DNA from: Candidatus Poribacteria bacterium | Lineage (GTDB): Bacteria; Poribacteria; WGA-4E; UBA9662 | NCBI GenBank assembly: GCA_002699335.1 | Contig: PACG01000071.1 | Location: 26,724-36,049, forward strand | Length of the DNA: 9,326 nucleotides | Direction of reading: 5' to 3' | Part shown: positions 1-7,013 of the stretch, piece after piece | Position numbering within the stretch: the first letter of the stretch is position 1 | Layout of the letters: each line of letters starts with the position of its first letter | Made by a program: the position numbers and the translations under genes | Notes under the pieces: generated by a model | The model's input: only the letters and a program-made list of their open reading frames with translations | What the model was told of the DNA's origin: nothing | Databases searched by the model: none

Positions 1-1983
1 AGTGGCTCTGGCAAATACAAAGTAGGCGATATAATGTCGATCACTGTGGTAGGAGAAGAAAACGCTTCCGGTACCTTCCAAATTTCTGGTGTCACAGGAA
101 AGGAGCCGCTGGCACAAGGTATGTTCGCCAACCAGTACCGCGCTAGTTACACCTTCCGAAGTGGCGATCGAGCACTGAATGCCAAACTGACAATCGAACT
201 GACCGATGCTTACAGTAACGTCAGCACTCAAGTGACTGACAAAACGATAACAGTCGAGGAGGTCCTGCAACTAAATCGAGTAAGTTTGCCTACCCGCTTG
301 CGCAGCGGTGACCGATTCAGTGTAGAGTTTTCTTCCAGTTCTGCCGTTAAACCAACTCTCTCAATTTCTGGCGATAGAATTGAGAACGCCGAAAATCCAG
401 AGGTCATCGAACATAATTGGATACCGATAGAGGTTCTTCAATATCGCCAACTAGAGTCGGATGAAAATACGACTTCAGTAGGTGGTTTGACCGCTGTTAA
501 CACCGATAGTGAAGAGAAAAATCCGTCTGATCAGATCGATGACAAAGAATCAGAAATTATAACCACAGATTATATTGTTTTTGCTCGCATTCCACCAGAG
601 GTAATGTTGAGTAGCCAAATGCGCTTGGTTCGCTTAGCGATCTCTGACCAATTAGGTGCAGTCCAGACAGCGGAAATTCCAGTTGATTTTCATGGCTTAT
701 CACCTTTCAAACTGGAGATTCCACAAGGCATTGGGATGACCCACATTCCGCTCTCCGTGACATCCGTGAACGGTAAGGAAACCACACTTAAAACCGTTGG
801 CGATCTATACCAGATTTTAGGGGGTCAGGATGTAGTTAACCTGCTGATTACTTACGATAACCAGCAAGGCGCCTGGTACAGTTACTTAAATGAATTTAGC
901 CGTGATAGTAAGGCTGACCGGGTGATCAAAGATGATACCGGAATCATTACTGTTATGAAAGAGCCGGTTGTACTCGAGTTGCGTGGCAGATCCTTGGGAA
1001 ATCACGGGATTGCCTCAATCCAACTCAGCAAAGGGTTGAACCATGTCGGAATTCCATTAAAGAATGGGCGAGTCAACCGCGTCAGCGATCTATTTGCTTT
1101 AGATGGAATTAAGAACAATGCAACGGCAATCATTGTACCTGATCAAGGACGCTTTAAAGTGGTTGCTGCTGCTGGTGATGATGGTGATATTCGGATTACG
1201 GGAGGACAATCTTTCATCATCATGGCCAAAGGCGAAAGCCAGGTTCGAATCGGTGGTATAAGTTGGTCGGATGCGCTGAGAGCAGAATTGGGCACAGCTC
1301 CCGCGATCTTGTCCCAAACCAGTACGCCGTTGTTGGTAATTCAAGGTCGAATGGTTGATGAGCTTCGACAACCGATTATTCTGCCTTTTGAGGTGACCAT
1401 TCGCAATGGCATCTCAGGTAACGATAAATCCGACTTAGTACAGTCAGCAAGTCTCGTTTATAAGATCCGAGGTGAAACGGACCAAGCTGGTGCTTTTACG
1501 GCAACCAAGCTCTTTTTCCAACCAGAGCAGACAATAACGGTTAATGACGTGTTGCATCTTGAAGCCCAAGTCGGTCAGGCCGAACTACGTGTGCCACCAA
1601 TTGAATATCAGGTAACCGGCGAGGACATCCAAAATGGATTGATTAAATTGCCAAATTTGGTTGCTTATCGTGTTCCACAACAAAGTGCCTTGTGGCAAAA
1701 TTACCCTAATCCATTCAACCCGGAAACTTGGATTCCTTACCAACTGGCAACCGATAGCCAGGTTACGCTTAAGATCTACAATAGCCGGGGAGCATGTGTT
1801 AGAGCTATAAACCTGGGCCATCAGTATGCAGGCCACTACAGGAACCGTGAACGTGCCATCTACTGGAATGGGAGCAATGAGTACGGAGAGTCAGTTGTCA
1901 GTGGAGTCTACTTTTATACTCTTGATCTGAAGAGTATAATGGGAACTCAAACCTTAACACAAAAAATGATTATTCTAAAGTAG
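1..1983 (+). CDS. Large secreted/surface protein with FlgD-like C-terminal domain (5' partial)
   Basis: The reading frame is open from the first base of the window (S-G-S-G-K-Y before the first ATG at 34), so the real start lies to the left and the ATG at 34 is probably internal. What remains is about 660 residues, beta-rich and without membrane segments. From nt ~712 to ~994 and ~1015 to ~1270 there are two degenerate copies of a ~85-95 residue module (a 'KG-hxxIPL' start, a 'V..L..L' stretch and a GG-Q-FIIM-like end). The last ~100 residues, from nt ~1684, begin NYPNPFNPETWIPYQL and continue VTLKIYN...SGVYFYTL, an FlgD-Ig-like fold like those closing many exported proteins with C-terminal sorting signals. 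The role is probably extracellular or cell-surface (adhesion, matrix or cargo display). The enzymatic or binding function cannot be told from this fragment. The C-terminal motif is the best taxonomic clue in the window. Confidence 0.85.
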   Translation, partial: SGSGKYKVGDIMSITVVGEENASGTFQISGVTGKEPLAQGMFANQYRASYTFRSGDRALNAKLTIELTDAYSNVSTQVTDKTITVEEVLQLNRVSLPTRLRSGDRFSVEFSSSSAVKPTLSISGDRIENAENPEVIEHNWIPIEVLQYRQLESDENTTSVGGLTAVNTDSEEKNPSDQIDDKESEIITTDYIVFARIPPEVMLSSQMRLVRLAISDQLGAVQTAEIPVDFHGLSPFKLEIPQGIGMTHIPLSVTSVNGKETTLKTVGDLYQILGGQDVVNLLITYDNQQGAWYSYLNEFSRDSKADRVIKDDTGIITVMKEPVVLELRGRSLGNHGIASIQLSKGLNHVGIPLKNGRVNRVSDLFALDGIKNNATAIIVPDQGRFKVVAAAGDDGDIRITGGQSFIIMAKGESQVRIGGISWSDALRAELGTAPAILSQTSTPLLVIQGRMVDELRQPIILPFEVTIRNGISGNDKSDLVQSASLVYKIRGETDQAGAFTATKLFFQPEQTITVNDVLHLEAQVGQAELRVPPIEYQVTGEDIQNGLIKLPNLVAYRVPQQSALWQNYPNPFNPETWIPYQLATDSQVTLKIYNSRGACVRAINLGHQYAGHYRNRERAIYWNGSNEYGESVVSGVYFYTLDLKSIMGTQTLTQKMIILK

Positions 1984-1991
1984 GTTGGTTG

Positions 1992-2573
1992 ATGCTGTTA
2001 TCAGATCAAGATATTCTGGCTTACCTAGACGATGGAAAAATCAAAATCTCACCTGCACTTGATTTAGAGACACAACTGGGATCCTGTTCCATCGATTTTC
2101 GGTTAGGCAACATTTTTCGGTTTTTTGAACACAGTAAATACTCACATATCGATCTCAGATCTAGCCTTTCGCATCAATGAATTGATGCGAAAGGTCGAAA
2201 TTCCAGACAGTGAGGCCTTCACTATTCAACCCGGTGATTTTGTCCTAGCCGCCACCCGTGAAACGTTGGAACTAGACGATGATATCATAGGTAGATTAGA
2301 GGGACGTAGTAGCCTGGCTCGAATTGGAATTATCGTTTACAGCACGGTGGGGTTGTTCGATCCAGATTGGATTGGAACCGCGACACTAGAAGTTGGAAAT
2401 CTGGGTCGAATGCCAGTCAAACTTTATCCTGGTGATCGGATTTGTGCCTTTATCTTCCAGCAGTTATCCTCACCTGTTCAAGTTTCATATAAAAGAAAAC
2501 TGGGAATAAATATGCTGGTCAGACCGAGCCTGAAGCCAGTCGATTCACGCGCGACCTTTCTACCTCTGCCTAA
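1992..2573 (+). pseudogene. dcd: dCTP deaminase, interrupted by two compensating frameshifts
   Basis: dCTP deaminase converts dCTP to dUTP (some members continue to dUMP) for thymidylate synthesis. Three pieces in two frames together make one family member. Piece 1 is 1992-2177 (MLLSDQDI..., SCSIDFRLGN, KYSHIDLR), ending at a TGA at 2178-2180. Piece 2 is ~2179-2498, shifted by one base, with EAFTIQPGDFVLAAT, RLEGRSSLARIG and TLEVGN, including the likely catalytic Glu (codon 2389). Piece 3 is ~2499-2570, back in the first frame, with the family's C-terminal NKYAGQ..PEASR and a TAA at 2571. Read uncorrected, the middle frame runs on to a TGA at 2578-2580 and loses that motif. Dropping T2178 and adding one base around 2496-2506 gives 193 aa, the length of E. 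coli Dcd. ATG 1992 lies 8 nt after the upstream stop, so co-transcription is likely. Whether the breaks are real mutations, sequence errors or (less likely) recoding is open. By eye, the family residues Ala124 and His121 (E. coli numbering) are Val and Tyr here. Confidence 0.82.
2165..2194. repeat. Perfect 14-bp inverted repeat at the dcd frame break
   Basis: CCTTTCGCATCAAT (2165-2178) and ATTGATGCGAAAGG (2181-2194) are exact reverse complements separated by only GA. As RNA this would fold as a 13-bp stem closed by a UGAA loop, and that loop contains the TGA stop (2178-2180) of the first dcd frame. The right arm encodes E-L-M-R-K-V, which fits the deaminase family. The left arm lies in a variable loop of the protein. 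Lacking a downstream T-run and sitting inside a gene, it is not a normal terminator. Confidence 0.9.
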
Positions 2574-2632
2574 TTCTTGAGCGCTTTGTTGCTTACTTAT
2601 ATAGCTGTTCACTATCATTTTTTTTTAATTCG

Positions 2633-2641
2633 TGCTATAAT
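2633..2641 (+). promoter_or_regulatory. Candidate extended -10 promoter for glnII-glnB
   Basis: TGCTATAAT is a perfect extended -10 (TGN-TATAAT). No good -35 is present at 16-18 bp upstream, which the extended -10 can compensate for. Transcription would start near 2648 and leave a leader of about 110 nt before the glnII ATG. The leader begins with the short inverted repeat ACCTAG (2646-2651) / CTAGGT (2660-2665) and then the palindrome GGCATGCC (2667-2674), possible operator or structured sequence. The T-rich run just upstream (about 2618-2626) has no hairpin before it, so I do not call it a terminator. Confidence 0.5.
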
Positions 2642-2759
2642 TGGCACCTAGTTGTACTTCTAGGTTGGCATGCCGATTGTTTATGAAAATGAGCATTATT
2701 TCGTGTGCCTAATCCGTTGGAGTTACTTTATAATTTCGTGAGGAGAGCTAAACCAGCAC

Positions 2760-3770
2760 ATGAACGCAAAATCAAAATTGGAATACATTTGGTTAGATGG
2801 GTACGCACCAACCCAAAGTCTTCGGAGTAAGACACTTATTAAGCCAGATTTCTCTGGTAAATTAGAGGATTGTCCCGGGTGGGCATTCGACGGCAGTTCA
2901 ACTGAGCAAGCCTCTGGGGACAATTCTGATTGTTTACTGAAACCAGTTGCTATATTTCCTGACCCTGACCGGGTTAACGGTTACCTCGTAATGTCTGAGG
3001 TGTTGAATTCAGATGGCACACCACATGAATCTAATGGTCGCGCAACGATTGAAGATGATGACGACGACTTTTGGTTTGGTTTCGAACAAGAATACTTTTT
3101 ATGGAATCCTGCCACCGATCTACCGTTGGGTTTCCCTGCAGGAGCGTTCCCTGGCCCACAAGGCCCATACTATTGTAGTGTCGGTGCAAAAAATACCTTT
3201 GGTCGAGATATTGTTGATTCACATCTTGATCAATGTTTAGATGCAGGTCTCAATGTTGAAGGTATTAATGCCGAGGTAGCTACAGGACAATGGGAGTTCC
3301 AAATCTTTGCTAAAGGTGCAAAACAAGCAGGTGATCAAATTTGGATTGCTCGTTATTTGGCAGAAAGAAATGCTGAGAAACATGGCGTCGCTATTAATTG
3401 GCATCCAAAACCGGTCAAAGGGGACTGGAATGGTTCTGGGATGCACGCCAACTTCTCTGATGGAACGATGAGGAGTTGTGGGGATAAAGCGGTTTTCACT
3501 AAAATTTGCGAAGTATTTAGTGAAAACATCCAGAAGCATATTGCTGTGTATGGTGCAGATAACGACCAGAGATTAACCGGTTTGCATGAGACCGAGTCAA
3601 TTGATACTTTCTCTTATGGTGAGTTCGATAGAGGTGCTTCCATACGGATACCAGTTGGAACCATCGATGATGGTTGGAAAGGCCGTCTTGAGGACAGGAG
3701 ACCCTCTTCAAATGGGGACCCCTACAAAATAGCAGCTGTAATTATTACGACGACAAAGTCCGCATATTAG
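2760..3770 (+). CDS. glnII: Glutamine synthetase type II (eukaryote-like GSII)
   Basis: This enzyme makes glutamine from glutamate, ammonia and ATP in the cytoplasm. At 336 aa it has GSII size, far shorter than the ~450-470 aa GSI. Visible landmarks are the N-terminal EYIWLDGY and GWAFDGSST of the beta-grasp domain, the metal-binding GFEQEYF (E109, E111) and INAEVATGQWEFQI (E172, E179), the ATP/glutamate segment NWHPKPVKGDWNGSGMHANFS (His and NGSG), LTGLHETESI, DRGASIRIP with the two phosphate-contacting arginines, and EDRRPSSNGDPY. All expected catalytic residues seem present. GSII enzymes lack the adenylylation tyrosine region of GSI, so control is probably transcriptional or by feedback. 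The ATG at 2760 follows AGGAGAG (2741-2747) by 12 nt. The PII gene is 49 nt downstream and is probably co-transcribed. The acidic run E-D-D-D-D-D (98-103) just before the first metal motif is a mild oddity. Confidence 0.95.
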   Translation: MNAKSKLEYIWLDGYAPTQSLRSKTLIKPDFSGKLEDCPGWAFDGSSTEQASGDNSDCLLKPVAIFPDPDRVNGYLVMSEVLNSDGTPHESNGRATIEDDDDDFWFGFEQEYFLWNPATDLPLGFPAGAFPGPQGPYYCSVGAKNTFGRDIVDSHLDQCLDAGLNVEGINAEVATGQWEFQIFAKGAKQAGDQIWIARYLAERNAEKHGVAINWHPKPVKGDWNGSGMHANFSDGTMRSCGDKAVFTKICEVFSENIQKHIAVYGADNDQRLTGLHETESIDTFSYGEFDRGASIRIPVGTIDDGWKGRLEDRRPSSNGDPYKIAAVIITTTKSAY

Positions 3771-3792
3771 GATAATAATAGTTCTGATTTGA

Positions 3793-4158
<366 letters not shown>

Positions 4159-4178
4159 CCGTAACTCACTGTAAAAAT

Positions 4179-4211
4179 AAAAGGGCTTGCTAACTGCGGC
4201 AAGCCCTTTTT
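4179..4211. terminator. Strong hairpin terminator between convergent genes
   Basis: AAAAGGGCTTGC (4179-4190), an 8-nt loop, and GCAAGCCCTTTT (4199-4210) plus a further T form a 12-bp stem ending in a T-run. It lies 21 nt after the glnB stop. The A-rich 5' flank (from 4173) becomes a U-rich tail on the minus strand, so it can also end the transcript of the convergent VOC gene, whose stop is at 4285. Confidence 0.9.
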
Positions 4212-4284
4212 GTGTCCTATCGCTGACTAAAGTTTAGGTGCTTCTAATTTAATTCCCGGGATCAAAAAAACCGAAATTAGTTGA

Positions 4285-4698
4285 TTAGAGGTGTACACCT
4301 GGCCATTGCTGGTCTGAACTGGTAATGTCAACAGTGATACCATCTGGATCTTTAACCTTGAAGGCGGTGCTTTTAATGTCTTGTAGATCTAAAACTTCCG
4401 CTCCACCTAGACCGTCTGAGAAGATCTGAAATCCCATAGTGAAACATCGTTCGGCAACTGTCTTGAGATCAGGAACACTAACACCAATGTGGAGGTAGTC
4501 CAACATACCACTGACGTGTTTAGGACGGTCCGGTCCGTTGTGTTGAAAGACGCGGAAATTGTGATACCCATCGGTGAGGTCAAAGCAGTTGTTTGCTTGC
4601 TGGCTGATTTCTAATCCTAGTGCATCCCGCCAAAACTTAATACTTTGTTGTAAATCCGTACAACGGACTCCGATATGAACCAACTTTGTACTCGACAT
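4285..4698 (-). CDS. VOC superfamily (glyoxalase/dioxygenase-fold) protein
   Basis: A 137-aa protein with two beta-alpha-beta-beta-beta modules. Module 1 begins LVHIGVRCTDLQQSIKFW with the typical 'FWRDALGL' helix. Module 2 begins LDYLHIGVSVPDL and ends FKVKDPDGITVDI. Candidate metal ligands are H8, H70 and the acid D124 at the end of the last strand (Asp where Glu is more usual). The family covers glyoxalase I, epimerases, extradiol dioxygenases and resistance proteins, so the substrate is unknown. I chose ATG 4698, not the in-frame ATG at 4764. AAGGAGAG lies just upstream of 4698, the protein homology starts there, and a promoter candidate at 4731-4759 lies between the two starts. It is divergent from the PhyH gene and convergent with glnB, sharing its terminator. 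Confidence 0.85.
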   Translation of the reverse strand: MSSTKLVHIGVRCTDLQQSIKFWRDALGLEISQQANNCFDLTDGYHNFRVFQHNGPDRPKHVSGMLDYLHIGVSVPDLKTVAERCFTMGFQIFSDGLGGAEVLDLQDIKSTAFKVKDPDGITVDITSSDQQWPGVHL

Positions 4699-4730
4699 TT
4701 CGTTCTCTCCTTGCCACCTAAACCGATCAA

Positions 4731-4759
4731 ATTTTAGCACAAGTTTAGCACAAGTTGAA
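4731..4759 (-). promoter_or_regulatory. Candidate promoter of the VOC gene
   Basis: On the minus strand TTCAAC (4754-4759) and TAAAAT (4731-4736) are 17 bp apart. The -10 matches 5 of 6 consensus bases and the -35 only 3 of 6. The start would fall near 4724, giving a leader of about 26 nt that contains the AAGGAGAG ribosome site. The spacer consists almost entirely of the tandem 11-bp repeat described separately. Confidence 0.4.
4733..4756. repeat. Tandem 11-bp repeat in the VOC promoter region
   Basis: TTTAGCACAAG occurs twice head to tail (4733-4743, 4744-4754) followed by TT, the start of a third copy. It occupies the spacer between the proposed -35 and -10. Gain or loss of a unit would destroy the 17-bp spacing. 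Confidence 0.85.
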
Positions 4760-4780
4760 ATCATAAAAAACTAAAATCGT

Positions 4781-4820
4781 AATTTAGATTCGATTTTTAC
4801 AATTTAAGTTCGATGTATTA
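4781..4820. repeat. Imperfect 20-bp direct repeat between divergent genes
   Basis: AATTTAGATTCGAT (4781-4794) and AATTTAAGTTCGAT (4801-4814) match at 12 of 14 positions with a 20-bp period, about two helical turns. They sit between the divergent VOC and PhyH genes, so a shared operator is possible, but chance in such AT-rich sequence is not excluded. No convincing promoter for the PhyH gene was found nearby. Confidence 0.45.
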
Positions 4821-4882
4821 TTGATTTTTATATTTATCGTTACAAATACTAAATCTCCGGAGTAAAATCAAAAGGTGTTACT

Positions 4883-5743
4883 ATGGAACACTGGACATCA
4901 TGCAAAAATAAGTTCGATTTGTCACCTGATAAGTTTGGGGAACTGAGATCATCAAATGATCTATTAACCAATCCAGACGCTTTTAGGCAACGTATGGCCG
5001 AGGACGGATATCTACTTCTACGTAGGTTCCTCGACAAAAACAAGGTTCGTGCTGCACGGAATGAACTGTTGGTTAAGATGGAACGTAATGGTTCAGTTGA
5101 TGACGACTACCTGAAGCGTGAAGGCGTGGATCTAAGTTTGAAATTAGAGGTGAATACAAAAAGTTTTCGAGAAGGGGATGCGGTTCGCACCCTGACACAA
5201 AGTGGTGAAATGATGGCCTTCTACGATCTTTTTTTTGCAGAGCCAACACGAGCCCTCGATTTCATTTGGGTTAGAATGGTCGGCGCCGGCGCCGCTACAG
5301 GTTGTCATTTCGATTGGGTCTATATGGGACGTGGATCTAAAAAATTACATAGCAGTTGGACTCCGCTAATAGATGTGCCCAAAATTGGAGGAGCTTTAGC
5401 CGTTTTAAAAGGATCGCACCTGTTCAGCGAATTAATTTCAACCTATGGATCAATTGACGTTGATGATGAACTAAGCACTAAAAAGTTTGGCGGTTGGTAT
5501 ACACAAGATCCACTCGAGGTCCAAGATCAATTTGGTGGCCAATGGCAAACCACCGACTTTGAGGCTGGAGACCTGCTTATACTCAGTATGCATACCATGC
5601 ATTGCTCCTTAGATAATAGATGGCCAGACAATCGCATCCGCTTGACGCTGGATACTCGTTACCAGCCAGCATCCGAACCCGCAGATGAAAGGTGGATTGG
5701 TGATAATCCTATTGCTCACGGCCCCGCTGCCAAGAGAAGATAA
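4883..5743 (+). CDS. Phytanoyl-CoA dioxygenase (PhyH) family Fe(II)/2-oxoglutarate oxygenase
   Basis: A cytoplasmic 286-aa non-haem iron oxygenase. It has the PhyH layout: an N-terminal helical part with EDGYLLLRRFL (40-50), then the double-stranded beta-helix with the iron ligands H142-F-D144 (GCHFDWVYMG), the mid-barrel GGALAVLKGSH (169-179), the distal iron ligand H240 in MHTMHCSLDN, and the 2-oxoglutarate-binding Arg in RIRLTLDTRYQ (R253). The reaction would be hydroxylation of a small organic substrate coupled to 2-oxoglutarate decarboxylation. The substrate cannot be read from the sequence. Bacterial PhyH proteins act on compounds as different as ectoine, halogenated metabolites and phosphonates. 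ATG 4883 follows AAAGGTG (4871-4877). It is divergent from the VOC gene. No terminator is visible after it. Confidence 0.9.
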   Translation: MEHWTSCKNKFDLSPDKFGELRSSNDLLTNPDAFRQRMAEDGYLLLRRFLDKNKVRAARNELLVKMERNGSVDDDYLKREGVDLSLKLEVNTKSFREGDAVRTLTQSGEMMAFYDLFFAEPTRALDFIWVRMVGAGAATGCHFDWVYMGRGSKKLHSSWTPLIDVPKIGGALAVLKGSHLFSELISTYGSIDVDDELSTKKFGGWYTQDPLEVQDQFGGQWQTTDFEAGDLLILSMHTMHCSLDNRWPDNRIRLTLDTRYQPASEPADERWIGDNPIAHGPAAKRR

Positions 5744-5765
5744 GGCTCATTCAAGTAGGCTCCTG

Positions 5766-5868
5766 TGCATCAGCGATCGGAGAGGTCAATTGAGTCAAAA
5801 ATGTAAGTTTTCCATCCTCCGAGTGGCAGTCGGTAGACAATAAACGGCTTTGACTCTCATCTGATGCA
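5766..5868. repeat. Nested inverted repeats upstream of mqnC
   Basis: The outer arms are TGCATCAG (5766-5773) / CTGATGCA (5861-5868), the inner arms GAGTCAAA (5792-5799) / TTTGACTC (5849-5856), and at the centre CCGA (5819-5822) / TCGG (5830-5833). An alternative pairing TCGGAG (5777-5782) / CTCCGA (5817-5822) competes with the central one. The right inner arm covers the -35 of the mqnC promoter and the right outer arm lies in its spacer. This could be a looped operator, a relic of a small inverted-repeat element, or structure at the 3' end of the PhyH transcript. Confidence 0.6.
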
Positions 5869-5879
5869 AGTGATACAAT
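5850..5879 (+). promoter_or_regulatory. Candidate sigma70-type promoter of mqnC-tauE unit
   Basis: TTGACT (5850-5855, 5 of 6) and TACAAT (5874-5879, 5 of 6) are 18 bp apart, and the -10 is preceded by TGA, the extended -10 element. Transcription would start near 5886, about 57 nt before the mqnC ATG. This is the best promoter match in the window, although sigma consensus in this phylum is assumed, not known. Confidence 0.55.
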
Positions 5880-5942
5880 CCCTCAGTAAATCAGCAGAAA
5901 AGCACAAATGCTAACTAACTCAACTAGTACACGAGATTGAAG

Positions 5943-7010
5943 ATGGACGTAACAATTCAACCGATATTGGAAAAAGCGCTTGCTGGTCAACGTCTTGACT
6001 TTGATGATGGCCTAACTTTGTATAAAAGCCACGACCTGCTTTCGATAGGAAATGCTGCAGACCAGATCCGACAACGCCTGCACCCTGAAGGCTATGTTAC
6101 CTATATCGTAGATCGAAACATCAACTACACCAACTGGTGTTATATTGATTGTGATTTTTGTGCTTTTTATCGGCACAAAACCGATCCCGACGCCTACGTT
6201 CTATCTCGACCAGAACTAGGGCAAAAGATCGAGGAAACGCTAGATCTGGGAGGCGTCCAGATTTTATTGCAAGGTGGACTCCACCCAACGCTGAAGCTCG
6301 ATTGGTACGAAGATCTGTTGCGTTGGATGAAATCGAATTACGACATCCATATTCATGGCTTCTCACCGCCGGAGTTGGATTGGTTCGCTAAAATCAACAA
6401 GATCTCTTTGCGAGAGACACTAATTCGTTTGCGTGACGCTGGCCTCGGATCAATCCCCGGTGGTGGGGCAGAAATACTGACCGACCATGCACGAGATGAA
6501 ATTAGCCCCAAAAAGTGTACGGCTGACGAATGGTTGGAGGTGATGCGGCAAGGACACTTGGTTGGGTTGCGCTCCAGTGCTACCATGATGTATGGTCATG
6601 TCGAAAGCTATGGTGAACGAGTGGAACACTTGATTCGATTGCGGCAATTACAAGATGAAACGGGTGGATTTACGGCTTTTATCTGCTGGTCACTACAACC
6701 TGACCACACCAGGCTGGCACATCTCCCGCCAGCCGGTAGTTTTGATTATCTGAAAACACTTGCCGTCTCTCGCTTGATACTGGATAATTTTGACAACTTT
6801 CAATCCTCCTGGGTTACGCAAGGGCCAAAGATCGGACAACTATCACTCAAGTTTGGTGCTAACGACATGGGGGGGACAATGATCGAGGAAAACGTAGTCA
6901 GCCAAGCCGGAACTGTCTACTGTATGCCGATGGAAGAGATCGAGCGAGTAGTCGGGGAACTCGGTTTGGTTCCTAAACAACGTAATTTTTTCTACCAGAT
7001 CATCAACTAG
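5943..7010 (+). CDS. mqnC: Cyclic dehypoxanthinyl futalosine synthase (MqnC), radical SAM
   Basis: In the futalosine route to menaquinone, MqnC cyclises dehypoxanthine futalosine by radical-SAM chemistry. The protein is 355 aa from ATG 5943; an in-frame TTG at 5937 would add two residues. The iron-sulphur motif C66-Y-I-D-C70-D-F-C73 is intact, followed by FYRHK, LLQGGLHP, HIHGFSPPE, GSIPGGGAEIL, the RSSATMMYGH strand and the WSLQPDHTRL segment. GGGAEIL together with the overall length favours MqnC over the relatives MqnE and CofH. No strong ribosome site is seen; GAG at 5934-5936 is the best. The downstream TauE/SafE gene starts 3 nt after the stop. The gene implies menaquinone-based respiration and predicts mqnA, mqnB/D and mqnE elsewhere in the genome. 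None of them is in this window. Confidence 0.93.
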   Translation: MDVTIQPILEKALAGQRLDFDDGLTLYKSHDLLSIGNAADQIRQRLHPEGYVTYIVDRNINYTNWCYIDCDFCAFYRHKTDPDAYVLSRPELGQKIEETLDLGGVQILLQGGLHPTLKLDWYEDLLRWMKSNYDIHIHGFSPPELDWFAKINKISLRETLIRLRDAGLGSIPGGGAEILTDHARDEISPKKCTADEWLEVMRQGHLVGLRSSATMMYGHVESYGERVEHLIRLRQLQDETGGFTAFICWSLQPDHTRLAHLPPAGSFDYLKTLAVSRLILDNFDNFQSSWVTQGPKIGQLSLKFGANDMGGTMIEENVVSQAGTVYCMPMEEIERVVGELGLVPKQRNFFYQIIN

Positions 7011-7013
7011 TTC

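Noticed and set aside
1992..2573. Programmed frameshifting in dcd (+1 at CTT-T or at the TGA, -1 at AAAA near 2496)
   Set aside because: Two separate recoding events of opposite sign in one short housekeeping enzyme are unlikely, and neither site is a canonical efficient slippery sequence. Not excluded, but not preferred.
2618..2626. T-run after dcd as a terminator
   Set aside because: No GC-rich hairpin precedes it.
2642..2657. TTGGCACCTAGTTGTA as a sigma54 promoter
   Set aside because: The distance between the GG and the would-be GC is one base short, and GC is GT.
4699..4764. Longer VOC protein starting at ATG 4764
   Set aside because: The added 22 residues lack family similarity, the region holds a promoter candidate and tandem repeat, and ATG 4698 has a strong ribosome site.
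6121..6647. Several 65-81 codon frames overlapping mqnC, on both strands
   Set aside because: They lie wholly inside a complete MqnC reading frame and show no domain of their own.
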